Shown here piece by piece: positions 1-10,582 of a DNA stretch of 64,000 nucleotides. Source of the stretch: Brevibacillus antibioticus (GTDB taxonomy: Bacteria > Bacillota > Bacilli > Brevibacillales > Brevibacillaceae); assembly GCF_005217615.1 (NCBI RefSeq), contig NZ_SZNK01000001.1, forward strand, positions 4,511,001 through 4,575,000, given 5' to 3'. The position numbers and the translations under genes are program-made. A model generated the notes under the pieces. That model made no database searches. It saw nothing but the letters and a program-made list of their open reading frames with translations, and was not told the DNA's origin. The first letter of the stretch is position 1. Every line of letters begins with the position of its first letter.

Positions 1-1582
1 TGTCGATCTTTTCAGCAGCAGAGCCTGTCTGATCAGCCAGCTTGCGTACCTCATCAGCGACGACAGCAAACCCGCGACCTTCTTGCCCGGCACGCGCTGC
101 TTCAACAGCTGCATTCAGCGCAAGCAAATTCGTCTGAGAGGCGATATCCTGGATGAAGTTGGTCACCCCGCTAATTTCTCCAGCAACCTGTTTTAATTCC
201 TCCATCTCCTGCTTAGAACGGGTAGAATGTTCCACGATCATATTCACCTGTTGTCTTGCCGCTCCAAGGGACTCCTCTCCAGTATTGGCCAGATCGGTGA
301 TAACCTGCGACATTTCCGTGCTCTCACGCAGAATACGGATGGCATCATCCAGCTCCTGTTGCGCTTGCGTAGCCGATTGCTTCACAGTATCTATACTCCG
401 ATTCATATCTGAAGACATGGACGCTATTTCTTGCATGGAGGCAGCGACTTGTTCAATTGTTTGCACATTCTCCTCCGAATTCGCAGACAGATGCTGGGAG
501 GAAGCTGAGATTTGCTCGGAATGATTGGTAATTTGACGTAGGACATCAGACAACGATTGCGACATCGTATTGAAGTTGGATTGCAGCTGCGCAATCTCAT
601 CCGTTCTTCCACTCTCAATAGACCGGACCGTCAAATCCCCCTGCGCGATCGAGTCAGTCAGTTGCTTCAATTGCCGGATTGGTCGCACCGTGCGTTTCAT
701 GGATATCCAAATGAACAGGGCAATGAAGGCAAGCAAAAGTACGATGAACATGAATGAAATCCGCAACAGTGGCTTGGTTTCTTGATCAATTTCACTCCAA
801 TCAATCACGGAAACGACGTTCAATCTGAGCGAATTTTGCTTGTTGAAATGGTAGTATTCACGAAGCTCGTCAACGTCCATTTCAAAGGAACCCTGCTCTT
901 GATCACGCATCACTTGGAAGCGCTCGTCTTCAAGCGGCTTGCCTTGTGGGAATCGCGGATGCGACATCGTCACGTTGTTCTGATCAAACAAGCTGACATA
1001 TCCCATTTCACCGATCTTGTACGTCTTTACCAGCTCGTTCAAGTGATCGATCGAAACGTCGATACCCGCTACTCCTCTGCCGTCTGAGAGCGTCTTGGCA
1101 AACGTAATCACGAAGCTCCCACTGACCGCATCGATGTAAGGTGGCGTCACAATGACCTGCCCTTTATGCTGCATCGCTTGCTTGTACCATTCACGGGTAG
1201 TCGGATCAACTTCCTTTTTCGCCGAGTTGTAGTATCGATTGTCGTAGTACATGAACGCAGCCAAAACATTGTCGATGTCTTTCTCCAAATGGTGGATGCG
1301 ATCATAGATATACGTATCCGCATTTTGCCCCGGTGGAACTTGAACATCCGCAAAGCTCTCTATCGTAACAGAATACTCCCGGTACGAATTATTGAGTACT
1401 TGTGTAGTCGTCGTCGTAACCGACTCAATTTGTGACAACAATTCATGCTCTAACTGGTTGCGCGCCAGTTGTGTCAAGGTCAGGCATAGAACGACAGAGG
1501 GAACAACGATAAGCAAGACGAGAAAAAACAGGATCTGCTTAGATATCGATGCTTTATAACTGGTAATCATTTTCTTTATCAT
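1..1582 (-). CDS. methyl-accepting chemotaxis protein, C-terminus outside window
   Basis: Membrane chemoreceptor, truncated by the window edge (about 527 codons present). I read the start as ATG at 1582 ([10 protein letters not shown]), preceded by GAGGAGT. An N-terminal membrane segment is followed by a large extracellular region of the dCache type (residues about 40-270). A second hydrophobic segment, a HAMP region starting near a KRTVRPI motif, and a helical signalling domain follow. That domain contains the highly conserved hairpin-tip stretch ([19 protein letters not shown], then [12 protein letters not shown]). Such proteins sense small ligands and control the CheA kinase. The ligand cannot be told from sequence. 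No other chemotaxis gene is nearby, which is usual for orphan receptors. Confidence 0.93.
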   Translation of the reverse strand, partial: MIKKMITSYKASISKQILFFLVLLIVVPSVVLCLTLTQLARNQLEHELLSQIESVTTTTTQVLNNSYREYSVTIESFADVQVPPGQNADTYIYDRIHHLEKDIDNVLAAFMYYDNRYYNSAKKEVDPTTREWYKQAMQHKGQVIVTPPYIDAVSGSFVITFAKTLSDGRGVAGIDVSIDHLNELVKTYKIGEMGYVSLFDQNNVTMSHPRFPQGKPLEDERFQVMRDQEQGSFEMDVDELREYYHFNKQNSLRLNVVSVIDWSEIDQETKPLLRISFMFIVLLLAFIALFIWISMKRTVRPIRQLKQLTDSIAQGDLTVRSIESGRTDEIAQLQSNFNTMSQSLSDVLRQITNHSEQISASSQHLSANSEENVQTIEQVAASMQEIASMSSDMNRSIDTVKQSATQAQQELDDAIRILRESTEMSQVITDLANTGEESLGAARQQVNMIVEHSTRSKQEMEELKQVAGEISGVTNFIQDIASQTNLLALNAAVEAARAGQEGRGFAVVADEVRKLADQTGSAAEKID

Positions 1583-2320
1583 CTGTGATGACTCCTCTCT
1601 AGTAGAATAACGAGTTGCAACGCAAACAACGCCTCACCGGTTGTCAGAAGGCGCGTTTCTATCAGGTCAGACTCATACCTATGCCCACCTTTTCCACATG
1701 GACATTTCTTCAAAGTATATTTTCCCTGTTAGTACCTATTTGAAACTTCTATCCGATACAAATAATAACCAAAAGTCGGTAATCAGCAGTCTGGATTGGC
1801 TGCCGTTTTAACCGCAACCCATGATCTCAAGAATCTACACAGTGTTAAACGCGCTCAGATTACCTTGGAATTAGAGGCTAAGGCGTGGGAACCCGCGTCA
1901 AAGGACGGAGATTTTACGAGGTCCAGAGGGCTGAAGCGGAAGGCAGAAGGCTAGGACGGCAAGCTGCTGAAGATGGCTGACGAGATCGACAAAAAGCTTG
2001 AGAATTCTCAAGAGCTAATCAGGCAGAGCGTTCATCTAACGACAAGCAATTAGATAAGCAAAAGAAAAACCCTTACCTGAAACAGCGAATGGAAAACCAA
2101 CGTGTATCTGGATCTACCATCGATTGGATAGCATAAGCTATTAGCGAGAAACCTCCTGCCTCTACACAGTAGTAGCTCTGGAGGTTTTTTTTGTGTGTTC
2201 AGAGGAAAGTACCGGGAAATCCCGGCAATTGGCTATCAACGTGGCTGTTAAACAGTTGTTTGAAAAGATGGATAAAGAGCTGTTGATTGCGATTCTGTGA
2301 GATTCTCGACGACCACAATA
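1583..2320. other. 740-bp stretch with no supported gene, decayed coding traces
   Basis: I see no intact gene. Around 1795-1950 a plus-strand frame reads like real protein for about 50 residues and then hits a stop. Around 2235-2300 a short frame (LAINVAVKQLFEKMDKELL) looks similarly broken. Both may be remnants of lost genes; I recognise neither family. Confidence 0.4.
2150..2192 (+). terminator. intrinsic terminator
   Basis: Arms AACCTCC (2150-2156) and GGAGGTT (2180-2186), followed on the plus strand by eight T. It has no intact plus-strand gene in front of it, so it probably belonged to the decayed gene upstream. Confidence 0.6.
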
Positions 2321-2368
2321 AAACTGCACCCCAATTGTTAATCCAGCCTCACAATTGGGGTGCAGTTT
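2321..2368 (-). terminator. terminator of sstT
   Basis: Perfect 18-bp arms AAACTGCACCCCAATTGT (2321-2338) and its complement (2351-2368), followed in the minus direction by TTTTATT. It starts 6 bp after the sstT stop codon. Confidence 0.85.
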
Positions 2369-2374
2369 ATTCGC

Positions 2375-3613
2375 CTATGCTGCTTTGGAGATTTTTATTT
2401 GCTTTCCTTCTTTTCTCCACTCGTTAAACTCAGCTGCTGCTGTGAAAAGAACGTCTGAAGAGGAGTTAAGTGACGTTTCAAAAGAGTCTTGTAACACTCC
2501 AATAATAAAGCCGACTCCGACTACCTGCATCGCAACTTCATTTGAAATACCGAATAGGCTACATGCTAGAGGAATCAGTAATAAAGATCCACCAGCCACC
2601 CCTGATGCACCGCAAGCACATATAGCCGATACTATGCTCAGGATGATAGCGGTAGGAATATCCACTTGAATACCAAGTGTATGAACCGCTGCAAGGGTCA
2701 AAACAGAAATCGTGACAGCTGCACCAGCCATATTAATAGTAGCCCCTAATGGTATCGAGACCGAATAACTATCTTTATTCAAACCTAGATTTTCGCATAA
2801 TTTCATATTTACAGGAATATTTGAAGCTGAGCTTCGTGTAAAGAATGCTGTAATGCCACTTTCCTTTATACACTTGAAAACAAGTGGGTAAGGGTTTTGT
2901 CGTATAGCTACATACACAAGGATTGGATTGACAATCAGTGCCACAAAGAGCATGCAACCAATCAGAACAGCAAGTAATTTCGCATAGCCCACTAACGCAT
3001 CAAGTCCACTTGTTGTAATAGAGTCAAATACTAGTCCCATGATTCCTAATGGGGCAAGCTTAATTACCCAACCAACCAATTTCGATACCGCATCCGAAAA
3101 ATTAGTAATCATCGTTTTTGTCGTATCAGCGGCATTTCGTAAAGCCAAACCAATAAGTACTGCCCAAGCTAAAATACCGATATAGTTCGCTTTAACAATC
3201 GCATTAATCGGGTTATCAACCACATTTAGCAACAATGTCTTGAGAACCTCTACAACACCGCTAGGAGGCGTCACATCCTTAGCTCCCTCTACAAGAGTTA
3301 AGTCTACAGGGAATATAAAGCTTGCAATAACGGCGATTGATCCAGCTAAGAAAGTTCCTAAAAGGTATAGGATAATTATGAATTTCATATTCGTTTGGTG
3401 CCCACTTTTATGCTGAGCAATGGCTGACATAACCAAAAAGAGTACCAACACAGGTGCGATCGCTTTCAATGCGCCTACAAATAAAGAACCTAAAATTACT
3501 ACGGGTTTTGCTACTTCGGGGATCGTTACAGCCAGGATAATACCAATAATCAAACCCACAATGATTTGCTTTACCAGACTTACTTGACTTAGCTTCGCCA
3601 GTATACTTTTCAT
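2375..3613 (-). CDS. sstT: serine/threonine:Na+ symporter SstT
   Basis: A 412-residue membrane protein of the dicarboxylate/amino acid:cation symporter (DAACS) family, whose SstT branch imports serine and threonine with sodium. It begins [16 protein letters not shown] and has repeated hydrophobic segments throughout. The re-entrant loop signatures of the family are visible: serine-rich [11 protein letters not shown] near residue 260, [11 protein letters not shown] near 290, and [11 protein letters not shown] near 335. The length equals that of typical SstT. The start is supported by a GGGGGG stretch 4-9 bases upstream. It is monocistronic, with its own promoter-like element at 3737-3764 and a strong terminator directly after the stop. 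Confidence 0.93.
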   Translation of the reverse strand: MKSILAKLSQVSLVKQIIVGLIIGIILAVTIPEVAKPVVILGSLFVGALKAIAPVLVLFLVMSAIAQHKSGHQTNMKFIIILYLLGTFLAGSIAVIASFIFPVDLTLVEGAKDVTPPSGVVEVLKTLLLNVVDNPINAIVKANYIGILAWAVLIGLALRNAADTTKTMITNFSDAVSKLVGWVIKLAPLGIMGLVFDSITTSGLDALVGYAKLLAVLIGCMLFVALIVNPILVYVAIRQNPYPLVFKCIKESGITAFFTRSSASNIPVNMKLCENLGLNKDSYSVSIPLGATINMAGAAVTISVLTLAAVHTLGIQVDIPTAIILSIVSAICACGASGVAGGSLLLIPLACSLFGISNEVAMQVVGVGFIIGVLQDSFETSLNSSSDVLFTAAAEFNEWRKEGKQIKISKAA

Positions 3614-3736
3614 AGATGCCCCCCACTAGGATAAACTTCTCCCGACCCTGCAATAGCTTCTCGCTTTCTGTATGATTCTATCTTCGTTGAATGGCTATTC
3701 TAATCACAGTCCACTCCCCAAAGACAAATAAGTATC

Positions 3737-3764
3737 ATTATACTGATTTTTTGATATATTACAA
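3737..3764 (-). promoter_or_regulatory. putative SigA promoter of sstT
   Basis: On the minus strand TTGTAA (3759-3764), a 16-bp spacer and a perfect TATAAT (3737-3742), about 120 bp upstream of the sstT start. The leader between is unstructured as far as I can see. Confidence 0.55.
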
Positions 3765-3854
3765 ACGGACAAATTTTTCCAAACTGAACAACTACCTTTG
3801 TTGGTAAGGCAATAATACTGCCCCTCTATTTAGGGTGTTGGGTAACCAAGAGTA

Positions 3855-3887
3855 AAACCCTCCCCGGTAAGAACCTAGGGAGGGTTT
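3855..3887 (-). terminator. terminator after the chitinase gene
   Basis: Arms AAACCCTCCC (3855-3864) and GGGAGGGTTT (3878-3887). It lies downstream of the minus-strand chitinase gene and could also stop transcription from the other side. Confidence 0.75.
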
Positions 3888-3940
3888 CGTCTGTCGACTA
3901 ATTTCCGGTGCTTCTCTCTTGTTGCTTGAAGATTCCGTCA

Positions 3941-5461
3941 TTACTTGCTCAATGAAACCAGCGAAGTGCGAACATGATTGGCAAACGAATAGTTATTTTT
4001 AGCATCCCAGTTGATAGACCAAGTCATCACTCCTTGGAACTGCGGATAACCAGCTGGATTTTGGAGTCTGTAAGTTCCTCCAAAAGACGTGCCCTTTACT
4101 AAATATTGAAGGGCTTTCTGGATATCGGCAGGAGACGTATAGCCTCCCCCGGCAGCACTTGGAGCAGAAGGCAGCCCGATTGCGACCTGGTTCTCCCTCA
4201 AGGCTGGAAACATGTTGTTAGGATTACGTCCGATAGGGAATCCTTTCAATAGCATTTCTGCCATCGCTACTTGGAAATCAGCCGTTCCTTGTTGATACGT
4301 ACGACCATCTAATGCTTCTAGCGCTCCAGAATTATAGTGTTGGACGTGGATATAATTCATTCGATCACGAAGGGCATGAATCACAGGTAGATAAGCTCCC
4401 CACGGCCCACCATAGGCAGCGTAACCCCCTTGGACATAAGCCGTTTCTGGCGCCATCGTCAAAATGAAAGATGGGCCAAATGTATTCGTGATCGTCTGAG
4501 TCGCTGAGATTAAGTTTATAATTTTTGGCGTTGTCGGATTTCTAAAATCAGTGTCCCCCGCATTTAGCGACAAGGAACTTCCTTCCAGATCAATATCCAT
4601 ACCATTAAAACCATACGTTTGAATGATCGAGGTCATCGAGGTAATAAAATTTTGTTTGGCAGCTTCCGTCGTCAGCTCGACTGTACCATTCGCTCCACCA
4701 ATCGAGATGAGGACCTTCTTCCCCTTTGATTGTAACAAGGCGATATCCGACTTAAATTCTTCAATGGATGCATTGAACGGCACGAATCCCATAGTCGAAT
4801 GATCGCCACCAACTGGTTCTGCGAACGCAACATTGATTACATCGTATTTATCGGAGACATCTCTTAACTTGAGTACCGTAGAACCATTGTCAAAATTATG
4901 CCAGTAGCCGATCAAGACTCGTTTGGACACCGGTTCATTTGGGGATTTAGATAAAGTGGTTATCGTTATCGAGGCGCTCGGTGGGGATACATTGCCTGCG
5001 GCGTCTTTCGCCTGGATCGTGAATGAATATGTCGTATTTGCTAGAAGCCCACTCACGGTATAGGATGTTGTACTCGATGTACCAGCGAGTGCATCTCCGT
5101 TGTAGACGAGATACTCCTGAACAGCTCTGTCATCCGTAGAAGGTGACCAAGATAAGCTGACCGAGCTACTTGATATCCCTACCTCACTAAGATTTGTGGG
5201 GGACGTAGGTGGAATGGTATCGGGAGCAGAGGGGCCTTGCGGTTGCCACAGTGTCGGTACGTTGGGCGGTTCCCATCCGACAAGCGATGTATGAGCCAAT
5301 GTACATTTGTAATCTTGCTCTTGATAGGTAACCATGTCTCCTAAGTTGTATACGGTGTTGGGAGTCCACGGTGCCATAGCGTGAGAAGACTGCGGGAATA
5401 GAGAAAAAATAAAGATAAGCGATAGTACTACCAAAAATCCTGTTTTTCTCATCAAATACAT
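3941..5461 (-). CDS. secreted GH18 chitinase with chitin-binding and FnIII domains
   Basis: Extracellular chitin hydrolase of 506 residues. In order: a signal peptide ending SSHA, a CBM5/12-type chitin-binding module (residues about 29-70, with aromatic residues in APWTPNTVY and LWQP), a fibronectin type III domain (about 80-170), and a GH18 catalytic barrel (about 178-500). The barrel carries the catalytic motif NGMDIDLEG, in which the final Glu is the acid/base. An in-frame TTG three codons earlier (5464) is possible, but ATG at 5461 sits 9 bases after GGAGG, which fits better. A third Met (MRKTG) is too far away. It is a single gene with its own terminator. The architecture matches chitinase D/A1-like enzymes of Bacillales, which feed on chitin and attack fungi. 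I cannot assign endo- or exo-activity. Confidence 0.92.
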   Translation of the reverse strand: MYLMRKTGFLVVLSLIFIFSLFPQSSHAMAPWTPNTVYNLGDMVTYQEQDYKCTLAHTSLVGWEPPNVPTLWQPQGPSAPDTIPPTSPTNLSEVGISSSSVSLSWSPSTDDRAVQEYLVYNGDALAGTSSTTSYTVSGLLANTTYSFTIQAKDAAGNVSPPSASITITTLSKSPNEPVSKRVLIGYWHNFDNGSTVLKLRDVSDKYDVINVAFAEPVGGDHSTMGFVPFNASIEEFKSDIALLQSKGKKVLISIGGANGTVELTTEAAKQNFITSMTSIIQTYGFNGMDIDLEGSSLSLNAGDTDFRNPTTPKIINLISATQTITNTFGPSFILTMAPETAYVQGGYAAYGGPWGAYLPVIHALRDRMNYIHVQHYNSGALEALDGRTYQQGTADFQVAMAEMLLKGFPIGRNPNNMFPALRENQVAIGLPSAPSAAGGGYTSPADIQKALQYLVKGTSFGGTYRLQNPAGYPQFQGVMTWSINWDAKNNYSFANHVRTSLVSLSK

Positions 5462-5748
5462 CAAACAAAGCCTCCTTCATTTTTACTTGTACAAAAAGAT
5501 GACCTTTACATCTTTGCTTAACCCCCCTCATACAAATGAGCTAAGATAAAGATATACTTATATTTTTAAAAAATGTATTTTTTCGATTAATGTACACATA
5601 ACAAAACCTCTATCGTTGCTTTTCGAATAGGTGCGACGCGTTTTTGCGGAAATTTTTTTTATGCTCCAGAATTTTAAGCGCGATAAACTGGCTCGACATC
5701 TCAATTGTCTCGATATTCAAAATGGAAAAATAAGCCAAAACAACACCA
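5462..5748. other. intergenic region between chitinase and glpT
   Basis: Divergent intergenic space holding the chitinase ribosome-binding site (GGAGG near 5471-5475) and presumably its promoter, in very AT-rich sequence around 5540-5590. I cannot place a convincing -35/-10 pair for the chitinase gene. Confidence 0.4.
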
Positions 5749-5777
5749 TTGACAACGTTTTCACAGAATTATAGAAT
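5749..5777 (+). promoter_or_regulatory. glpT promoter overlapped by a CcpA (cre) site
   Basis: TTGACA (5749-5754), a 17-bp spacer and TAGAAT (5772-5777). The box TGACAACGTTTTCA (5750-5763) matches the cre consensus TGWAANCGNTNWCA at all but one position and covers the -35 region, so glucose repression by CcpA is expected. The glpQ promoter has the same arrangement. Confidence 0.7.
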
Positions 5778-5798
5778 ACACTTACGACAAGTTAACTA

Positions 5799-5871
5799 TG
5801 ATGGAGATTCGGAGACTCATACTTATTGGCACTTTCATTTTTGAAAGCGCCATTAAGCTATGGGTTTTTTT
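5799..5871 (+). promoter_or_regulatory. GlpP-type antitermination leader of glpT
   Basis: The leader holds TGATGGAGATTCGGAGACTC (from 5799), matching the glpQ leader at 18 of 21 positions. After it come a hairpin (arms 5828-5836 and 5843-5851, one mismatch) and a T-run (5865-5871). In Bacillus, GlpP binds such glp leaders with glycerol-3-phosphate and prevents termination. The shared box is seen; GlpP control is inferred. Confidence 0.6.
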
Positions 5872-5917
5872 ACGTGCATCGCCATCTTTGTTAGAAATTA
5901 CTTAGGGGGGGAATAAG

Positions 5918-7282
5918 ATGCTCAAGCTGTTTAAGCCTGCGGCGCCGATCGACAGATTGCCTGACGAACAAATTGATTCTGAGTATAAAAAACTCAGGCT
6001 TCAAGTGTTTCTCGGAATCTTCATCGGTTATGCGGCGTACTATCTCATCCGCAAAAACTTTTCACTCGCCATGCCTTATCTGATTGAAGAAGGATTTACA
6101 AAATCAGAGCTTGGTTTTGCGTTATCCGCCATTTCAATTTCCTACGGGATCAGCAAGTTTGTAATGGCTATTTTTTCAGACCGAAGCAACCCGCGAATGT
6201 TCTTGCCTGCCGGTTTGATTCTTTCTGCACTTATTAGTTTACTGATGGGTGTTGTTCCTTACTTCACCTCATCCGTCACGATCATGTTTGTGATGTTGTT
6301 CCTGAACGGTTGGTTCCAGGGAATGGGCTGGCCTCCATCCGGGCGTGTGCTCGTACACTGGTTTAGTGTAAGTGAAAGAGGAAACAAAACAGCCATTTGG
6401 AATGTAGCCCATAACGTGGGTGGAGGCTTGATGGCCCCTATCGCAGTTGCAGGTGCAGCCATGTTCACCACGTTTTCGGGTAGTACCGCTTCCGGGTATG
6501 AAGGCGTATTTATCCTGCCTGCTCTGGTTGCCATTGTCTTTGGATTCATTACGTATTTCTTAATTCGCGATACTCCGCAGTCAGTCGGCCTGCCGCCTAT
6601 TGAAGAATATCGCAATGACTATCCAAACAAAGAGAAGAAAACGTTTGAAACAGAATTCTCCACAAAAGAAATCCTTTTCAAATATGTGTTGAACAACAAA
6701 TGGGTTTGGGCAATCGCGATTGCCAACATCTTCGTCTACTTCGTCCGTTACGGCGTTCTGGACTGGGCGCCGACCTATTTGAGTGAGGAAAAAGGCTTTG
6801 ATATGAACAAGTCAAGCGTTGCCTACTTCCTGTACGAATGGGCAGGTATCCCGGGAACGCTCCTGTGCGGCTGGCTGTCCGATAAATTGTTCAAGGGCCG
6901 CCGTGGACCCGCAGGGTTTGTCTTTATGCTCGGCGTATTGGTCGCTGTTCTGGTCTACTGGTTCAACCCACCTGGAAATTCCGTAGTCGATATGATTTGC
7001 CTGATCGCTATCGGTTTCCTGATTTACGGTCCAGTCATGCTGATTGGTTTGCAAGCCCTTGATTTTGTTCCGAAAAAAGCTGCCGGAACCGCTGCAGGAC
7101 TGACTGGTCTGTTTGGTTACCTGGGCGGTACAGTAACAGCGAATGCATTGATGGGGGTTATCGTTGATGCCTCCGGCTGGGATGCAGGATTTATTTTGCT
7201 GACAGTTTCGTGTGCATTGGCTGCTCTTGTTTTTGCCTTTACGTGGAATGTGCGTGGGCAGGAAGTCGTTAAAAATCATTAA
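5918..7282 (+). CDS. glpT: glycerol-3-phosphate transporter GlpT
   Basis: A 454-residue major facilitator of the organophosphate:phosphate antiporter family that imports glycerol-3-phosphate in exchange for phosphate. Twelve hydrophobic segments are apparent. Family signatures include [16 protein letters not shown] near residue 40, with the conserved substrate-binding Arg, and [14 protein letters not shown] near 130, which is close to diagnostic for GlpT. The start ATG follows a run of seven G. Its leader and promoter match those of glpQ 6 kb away, so the two should be co-induced: GlpQ releases glycerol-3-phosphate outside the cell and GlpT takes it up. A strong terminator follows the stop. 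Confidence 0.94.
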   Translation: MLKLFKPAAPIDRLPDEQIDSEYKKLRLQVFLGIFIGYAAYYLIRKNFSLAMPYLIEEGFTKSELGFALSAISISYGISKFVMAIFSDRSNPRMFLPAGLILSALISLLMGVVPYFTSSVTIMFVMLFLNGWFQGMGWPPSGRVLVHWFSVSERGNKTAIWNVAHNVGGGLMAPIAVAGAAMFTTFSGSTASGYEGVFILPALVAIVFGFITYFLIRDTPQSVGLPPIEEYRNDYPNKEKKTFETEFSTKEILFKYVLNNKWVWAIAIANIFVYFVRYGVLDWAPTYLSEEKGFDMNKSSVAYFLYEWAGIPGTLLCGWLSDKLFKGRRGPAGFVFMLGVLVAVLVYWFNPPGNSVVDMICLIAIGFLIYGPVMLIGLQALDFVPKKAAGTAAGLTGLFGYLGGTVTANALMGVIVDASGWDAGFILLTVSCALAALVFAFTWNVRGQEVVKNH

Positions 7283-7288
7283 TATAAC

Positions 7289-7332
7289 AAAAAGAAGGAT
7301 GAAAATCGTAGTGATTTTTATCCTTCTTTTTT
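7289..7332 (+). terminator. terminator after glpT
   Basis: Long hairpin with arms AAGAAGGAT...AAAATC and GATTTTT..ATCCTTCTT (7291-7328), followed by T-rich sequence. Confidence 0.8.
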
Positions 7333-7376
7333 ATGGAATGAACAGCCAGTCTTCGCCGGGTTATTGTTTACATCTA

Positions 7377-8219
7377 TTAAAAATCAAAATTGTCCGGGTC
7401 TGGACCGACTCGATGATTCTGATTCAAGCCATCGATCAGATCCATCTCTTCTTTTGTCAACTCAAAATCAAACACCGATGCATTTTCAACGATTCGATGT
7501 TCTTTTGTAGATTTTGGAATCGTTACGACACCATTTTGCAAGTCCCAACGCAGGATAACTTGTGCGATGGATTTGTGATGCTTATCAGCAATCTCCTTTA
7601 ATACTGGATTATCCAACAGTTGTCCTTGCATTAACGGAGACCATGCTTCAAATTGAATGCCTTGCTCCTTACAAAAATCTTGAAGCTCCTTTTGGGTCAA
7701 ACGTGGATGGTGTTCCACTTGATCCACCATTGGTTTAATCTCCGCGTCTTTCATCAATTCTTTGAGATGATGAATATGGAAATTACTTACCCCGATTGCT
7801 TTTACTTGTCCCTCTTTATAAAGTGTTTCCAATGCTCTCCAAGCTTCTTTAAATTTCCCTTCCACTGGCCAGTGAATCAGGTATAAATCCAGATACTCCA
7901 AATTTAATTTTTTTAAGCTGGCTTCATAAGCCGCTAACGTTGACTCATATCCTAAATCTGCATTCCATACTTTCGAAGTAACAAAAAGTTCCTCTCTGGA
8001 AATACCTGCCTCTTTCAGCCCTTCACCGATCCCGCGGCCGACTCCCTCTTCATTTCCATAAATAGCTGCTGTATCAATACTGCGATATCCATGCTTGATT
8101 GCTGTTTTTACCGCATTCTCAAGTTCTGGACCTTCCTCCACTTTAAATACACCCAAACCAAACCAAGGCATTTTAACACCATTGTGCAGAGTCGTAGTAT
8201 CTTGCAAATTTTTCGCCAT
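7377..8219 (-). CDS. ytbE: aldo/keto reductase, YtbE-like
   Basis: NADPH-dependent reductase of aldehydes and ketones, 280 residues, the length of Bacillus YtbE/YvgN (AKR5 family). The catalytic tetrad is visible: D49 and Y54 in SIDTAAIYG, K83 in FVTSKVWN and H116 in LYLIHWPV. The C-terminal cofactor-binding stretch TIPKSTKEHRI is also present. Its ATG follows AAGGGAG with a 10-base gap. It is the last gene of a four-gene minus-strand run (MFS exporter, UPF0303 protein, tautomerase, reductase). In B. subtilis, ytbE is paired with the ytbD exporter and the ytcD regulator lies next to them, as here. A role in detoxifying reactive carbonyls or quinones is inference. Confidence 0.88.
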   Translation of the reverse strand: MAKNLQDTTTLHNGVKMPWFGLGVFKVEEGPELENAVKTAIKHGYRSIDTAAIYGNEEGVGRGIGEGLKEAGISREELFVTSKVWNADLGYESTLAAYEASLKKLNLEYLDLYLIHWPVEGKFKEAWRALETLYKEGQVKAIGVSNFHIHHLKELMKDAEIKPMVDQVEHHPRLTQKELQDFCKEQGIQFEAWSPLMQGQLLDNPVLKEIADKHHKSIAQVILRWDLQNGVVTIPKSTKEHRIVENASVFDFELTKEEMDLIDGLNQNHRVGPDPDNFDF

Positions 8220-8259
8220 TGAATTTTATCTCCCTTAGCATTGTATTTTTGAAAACTGT

Positions 8260-8733
8260 TTACAATTGTCGACTTTTTGAAAGAAAATCTTTATCTGCTC
8301 CTGTCACACCACTTTGTCCCCAATTACCTGGTACCATTTCTCGAATAAGGATTAAAACTTTATCCAAAGGTGCACGGGTGAATTTCATAGTGAGGTGAGT
8401 CAGGTCATTTACATATTTATCTTTCGTTACCTGGTCAAACGTATTCCAAATATCAACTGTAACGACAGCCATGCCATTTATTTCAGAGTCATCTGTGTGA
8501 TAAGACTCTTCTGTACCCCAATTGATACGGCGGCTCTTAAGAGCAAAGTCATGATCCGCTGCGGAAGCGCCTGCTTTCCCCCAATTTTCTTTTTCAAGTT
8601 CATGAATCAACACTTGAATTTTGTCCGGTACGATCTTCAATTCGTTTGTTGTTAACTCAGTGGCCTGTCTAATGAATTCTTTTTTCATATCTTTCGACAT
8701 AGCTGGCCATGTATTTAGGACAATGAATGGCAT
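8260..8733 (-). CDS. tandem 4-oxalocrotonate tautomerase-like protein
   Basis: Predicted small-molecule tautomerase of 157 residues made of two similar halves. The first begins MPFIVLNTW, giving the N-terminal proline that is the catalytic base once Met is removed. The second starts near residue 88 (MAVVTVDIW), has Ala instead of Pro and an internal position, so it is unlikely to be active. The halves end alike (ENWGKAG...ADHDF and GNWGQSG...ADKDF). I chose the start by the Pro-1 requirement; AAGGA lies about 10 bases upstream. The frame stays open to 8790 (alternative TTG), which would bury the proline. It lies between the UPF0303 gene and the reductase in one operon. Confidence 0.78.
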   Translation of the reverse strand: MPFIVLNTWPAMSKDMKKEFIRQATELTTNELKIVPDKIQVLIHELEKENWGKAGASAADHDFALKSRRINWGTEESYHTDDSEINGMAVVTVDIWNTFDQVTKDKYVNDLTHLTMKFTRAPLDKVLILIREMVPGNWGQSGVTGADKDFLSKSRQL

Positions 8734-8862
8734 TTCATACACATCCTTGATTATTTGATAAAAAGAAGCGGTTTCCTTAAATATAACCAAACCATGTTCT
8801 TTATAAGCATGAACAATGAACTGCCTGAACCACCTCCTTAAATCAGAAGATTACTCTTCTTA

Positions 8863-9339
8863 TTATCTGTTTAAATAAGAGTGGATTGCTTTTGTAACCA
8901 ATTCATGATCTTCTTCAGGAGTTAGTCCTGATACCGTAATGGTCCCGATGTTCCCAACGCCTTTAGCTATGATGGGAAAAGCTCCCCCATATGCCGCGTA
9001 TTTAGAGGCATCCACTCGATTTGATTCGTGATAAGGCATTCCGGTTATTTCACTTTGCCTTTGCAAATAATAGGAACTGTGATCATGCAGTGCTACAACC
9101 CGATTTTTGCGTTGGATCCATTCCGTATTTACCTGAGATGTGCCTTTCATCTTAAAGTGAAACAATTGCACGCCATTTTTTGTTATATCTACAGCGATCT
9201 GTTTTTCTTCCTGTTTAGCCATATCAACAACCAACAAACCTAATTGAAGAGCGTCTTCGTTAGTAAATGATGTAAATTGCAGCGTTTCCTCATCATTTAT
9301 TATCTTTTTCATGCTTTCATCAAAGGATTCTGTACTCAT
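8863..9339 (-). CDS. UPF0303 / GlcG-HbpS-like heme-binding family protein
   Basis: A 158-residue single-domain protein of the UPF0303 family in the GlcG/HbpS fold, sometimes annotated as heme-degrading. Seen: a mixed alpha/beta pattern, a central HDHSSYYLQ stretch, and the C-terminal [22 protein letters not shown] block typical of the family. No signal peptide or membrane segment is seen, so it is probably cytoplasmic. The start is read as ATG at 9339 (MSTESFDES) after AGGTGA; a GTG three codons earlier is less likely. It lies 19 bp downstream of the exporter gene and is co-transcribed. Its substrate is unknown. Confidence 0.8.
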   Translation of the reverse strand: MSTESFDESMKKIINDEETLQFTSFTNEDALQLGLLVVDMAKQEEKQIAVDITKNGVQLFHFKMKGTSQVNTEWIQRKNRVVALHDHSSYYLQRQSEITGMPYHESNRVDASKYAAYGGAFPIIAKGVGNIGTITVSGLTPEEDHELVTKAIHSYLNR

Positions 9340-9358
9340 AACTATCACCTCATGGATT

Positions 9359-10552
9359 TTATGCCGGATTTTTTTGATCTTTTCGTTCTAAACCCATACT
9401 CCAACCTGTAAGGATTGTGGCCCCTACCACCATCAATCCGCCTATCCAAGCAGTATGAATAAGTCCGATGGAATCAGTGATTACCCCACCCAGGTAAGCT
9501 CCGAGAGCAATGCCAGCATTAAAGGCCGCAATATTAATGGCTGATGCCACATCAACGGCCCCCGGAGTAAAGCGTTCAGCCAACAACACGACGTAGACTT
9601 GCAGTCCAGGCACGTTCATAAAATGAAGTAATCCCATCAAAATAATCGCAATTAACCCAATAACTTTAAATGGAGCAGTGAATGTTAAGAGAAAAAGCAC
9701 AATTGCTTGCAAGATAAACATATAAAACAGTGCACGAACCGGATTTCGATTTGCCACCTTACCGCCAATTACGTTACCGATTGCAATGGCAATTCCATAG
9801 ACCACCAAAATTAACGTAATTGTTCCTTGTTTAAAGCCGGTTAAATCTTGAAGCAACGGGGATAAGTAAGTGAAGACGACGAAAGTTCCTCCGTACCCCA
9901 AGGCTGTAATGATGAACAAAAGTAACAGCCGACCATTGGTAATCACTTTGATCTGATCTCGAAATGTTGAGCTGGCACCTTTTCGCAACTCGGATGGAAC
10001 AAGAATGCTGTTGGCTATAAAAGCGATGATCCCAACTGCCACAATCGCGATAAAGGCTGCTCTCCACCCCATTTGTTGACCAATAAATGTTCCTAATGGT
10101 ACACCTGTGACGATTGCCACAGTAAGTCCCGTAAACATAATAGATATCGCGCTAGCTCTCCTATTTTCTGGAACAACATCAGCAGCAATGGTAGATCCAA
10201 TCGACATAAACACGCCGTGCGAAAATGCAGAAATGATACGGGCAACAAGCAATATCCCAATGCTCGTTGCACCTGCTGCGAGTAGGTTACCAGCAATAAA
10301 GACGATCATAATCCAAAGCAATAATGATTTACGCGACATACTGGATGTCAGTGAAGTCAAGATAGGCGCTCCGAAAGTTACCCCAAGCGCGTATAACGAA
10401 ACAGTTAATCCGGCAGTCGTAACCGAAATATTCAGGTCTTGCGAAATAAGAGGCAGTAATCCGACACTAATAAATTCTGTTGTACCGATAGCAAAAGCGC
10501 TTATTGCTAATGCTAAAAGCGCCAATGCGCTTCGTTTATTATCCAAGGCCAT
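9359..10552 (-). CDS. ytbD: DHA1-family MFS exporter, YtbD-like
   Basis: Inner-membrane drug:H+ antiporter type permease of 397 residues with twelve hydrophobic segments. The N-terminal signature [17 protein letters not shown], containing the TTEF element typical of the YdhP/AraJ/YtbD branch, is clear, and motif A-like residues follow the second segment (SSMSRKSLL). ATG follows AAGGAGG by eight bases. It is the first gene of the operon running to 7377, and its promoter must lie in the duplicated region at 10583-10855, facing the HxlR-type regulator. Length equals B. subtilis YtbD. The substrate is unknown; export of a reactive or toxic small molecule is inferred. Confidence 0.87.
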   Translation of the reverse strand: MALDNKRSALALLALAISAFAIGTTEFISVGLLPLISQDLNISVTTAGLTVSLYALGVTFGAPILTSLTSSMSRKSLLLWIMIVFIAGNLLAAGATSIGILLVARIISAFSHGVFMSIGSTIAADVVPENRRASAISIMFTGLTVAIVTGVPLGTFIGQQMGWRAAFIAIVAVGIIAFIANSILVPSELRKGASSTFRDQIKVITNGRLLLLFIITALGYGGTFVVFTYLSPLLQDLTGFKQGTITLILVVYGIAIAIGNVIGGKVANRNPVRALFYMFILQAIVLFLLTFTAPFKVIGLIAIILMGLLHFMNVPGLQVYVVLLAERFTPGAVDVASAINIAAFNAGIALGAYLGGVITDSIGLIHTAWIGGLMVVGATILTGWSMGLERKDQKNPA

Positions 10553-10582
10553 TTATATATCCTCCTTACCCATTTTTAAAAA

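Noticed and set aside
1795..1950. Possible small gene upstream of the chemoreceptor
   Set aside because: It reads protein-like for about 50 codons but has no start signal and stops early; listed only as decayed sequence.
8734..8790. N-terminal extension of the tautomerase
   Set aside because: It would put 19 residues before the catalytic proline; the TTG start has no good ribosome-binding site.
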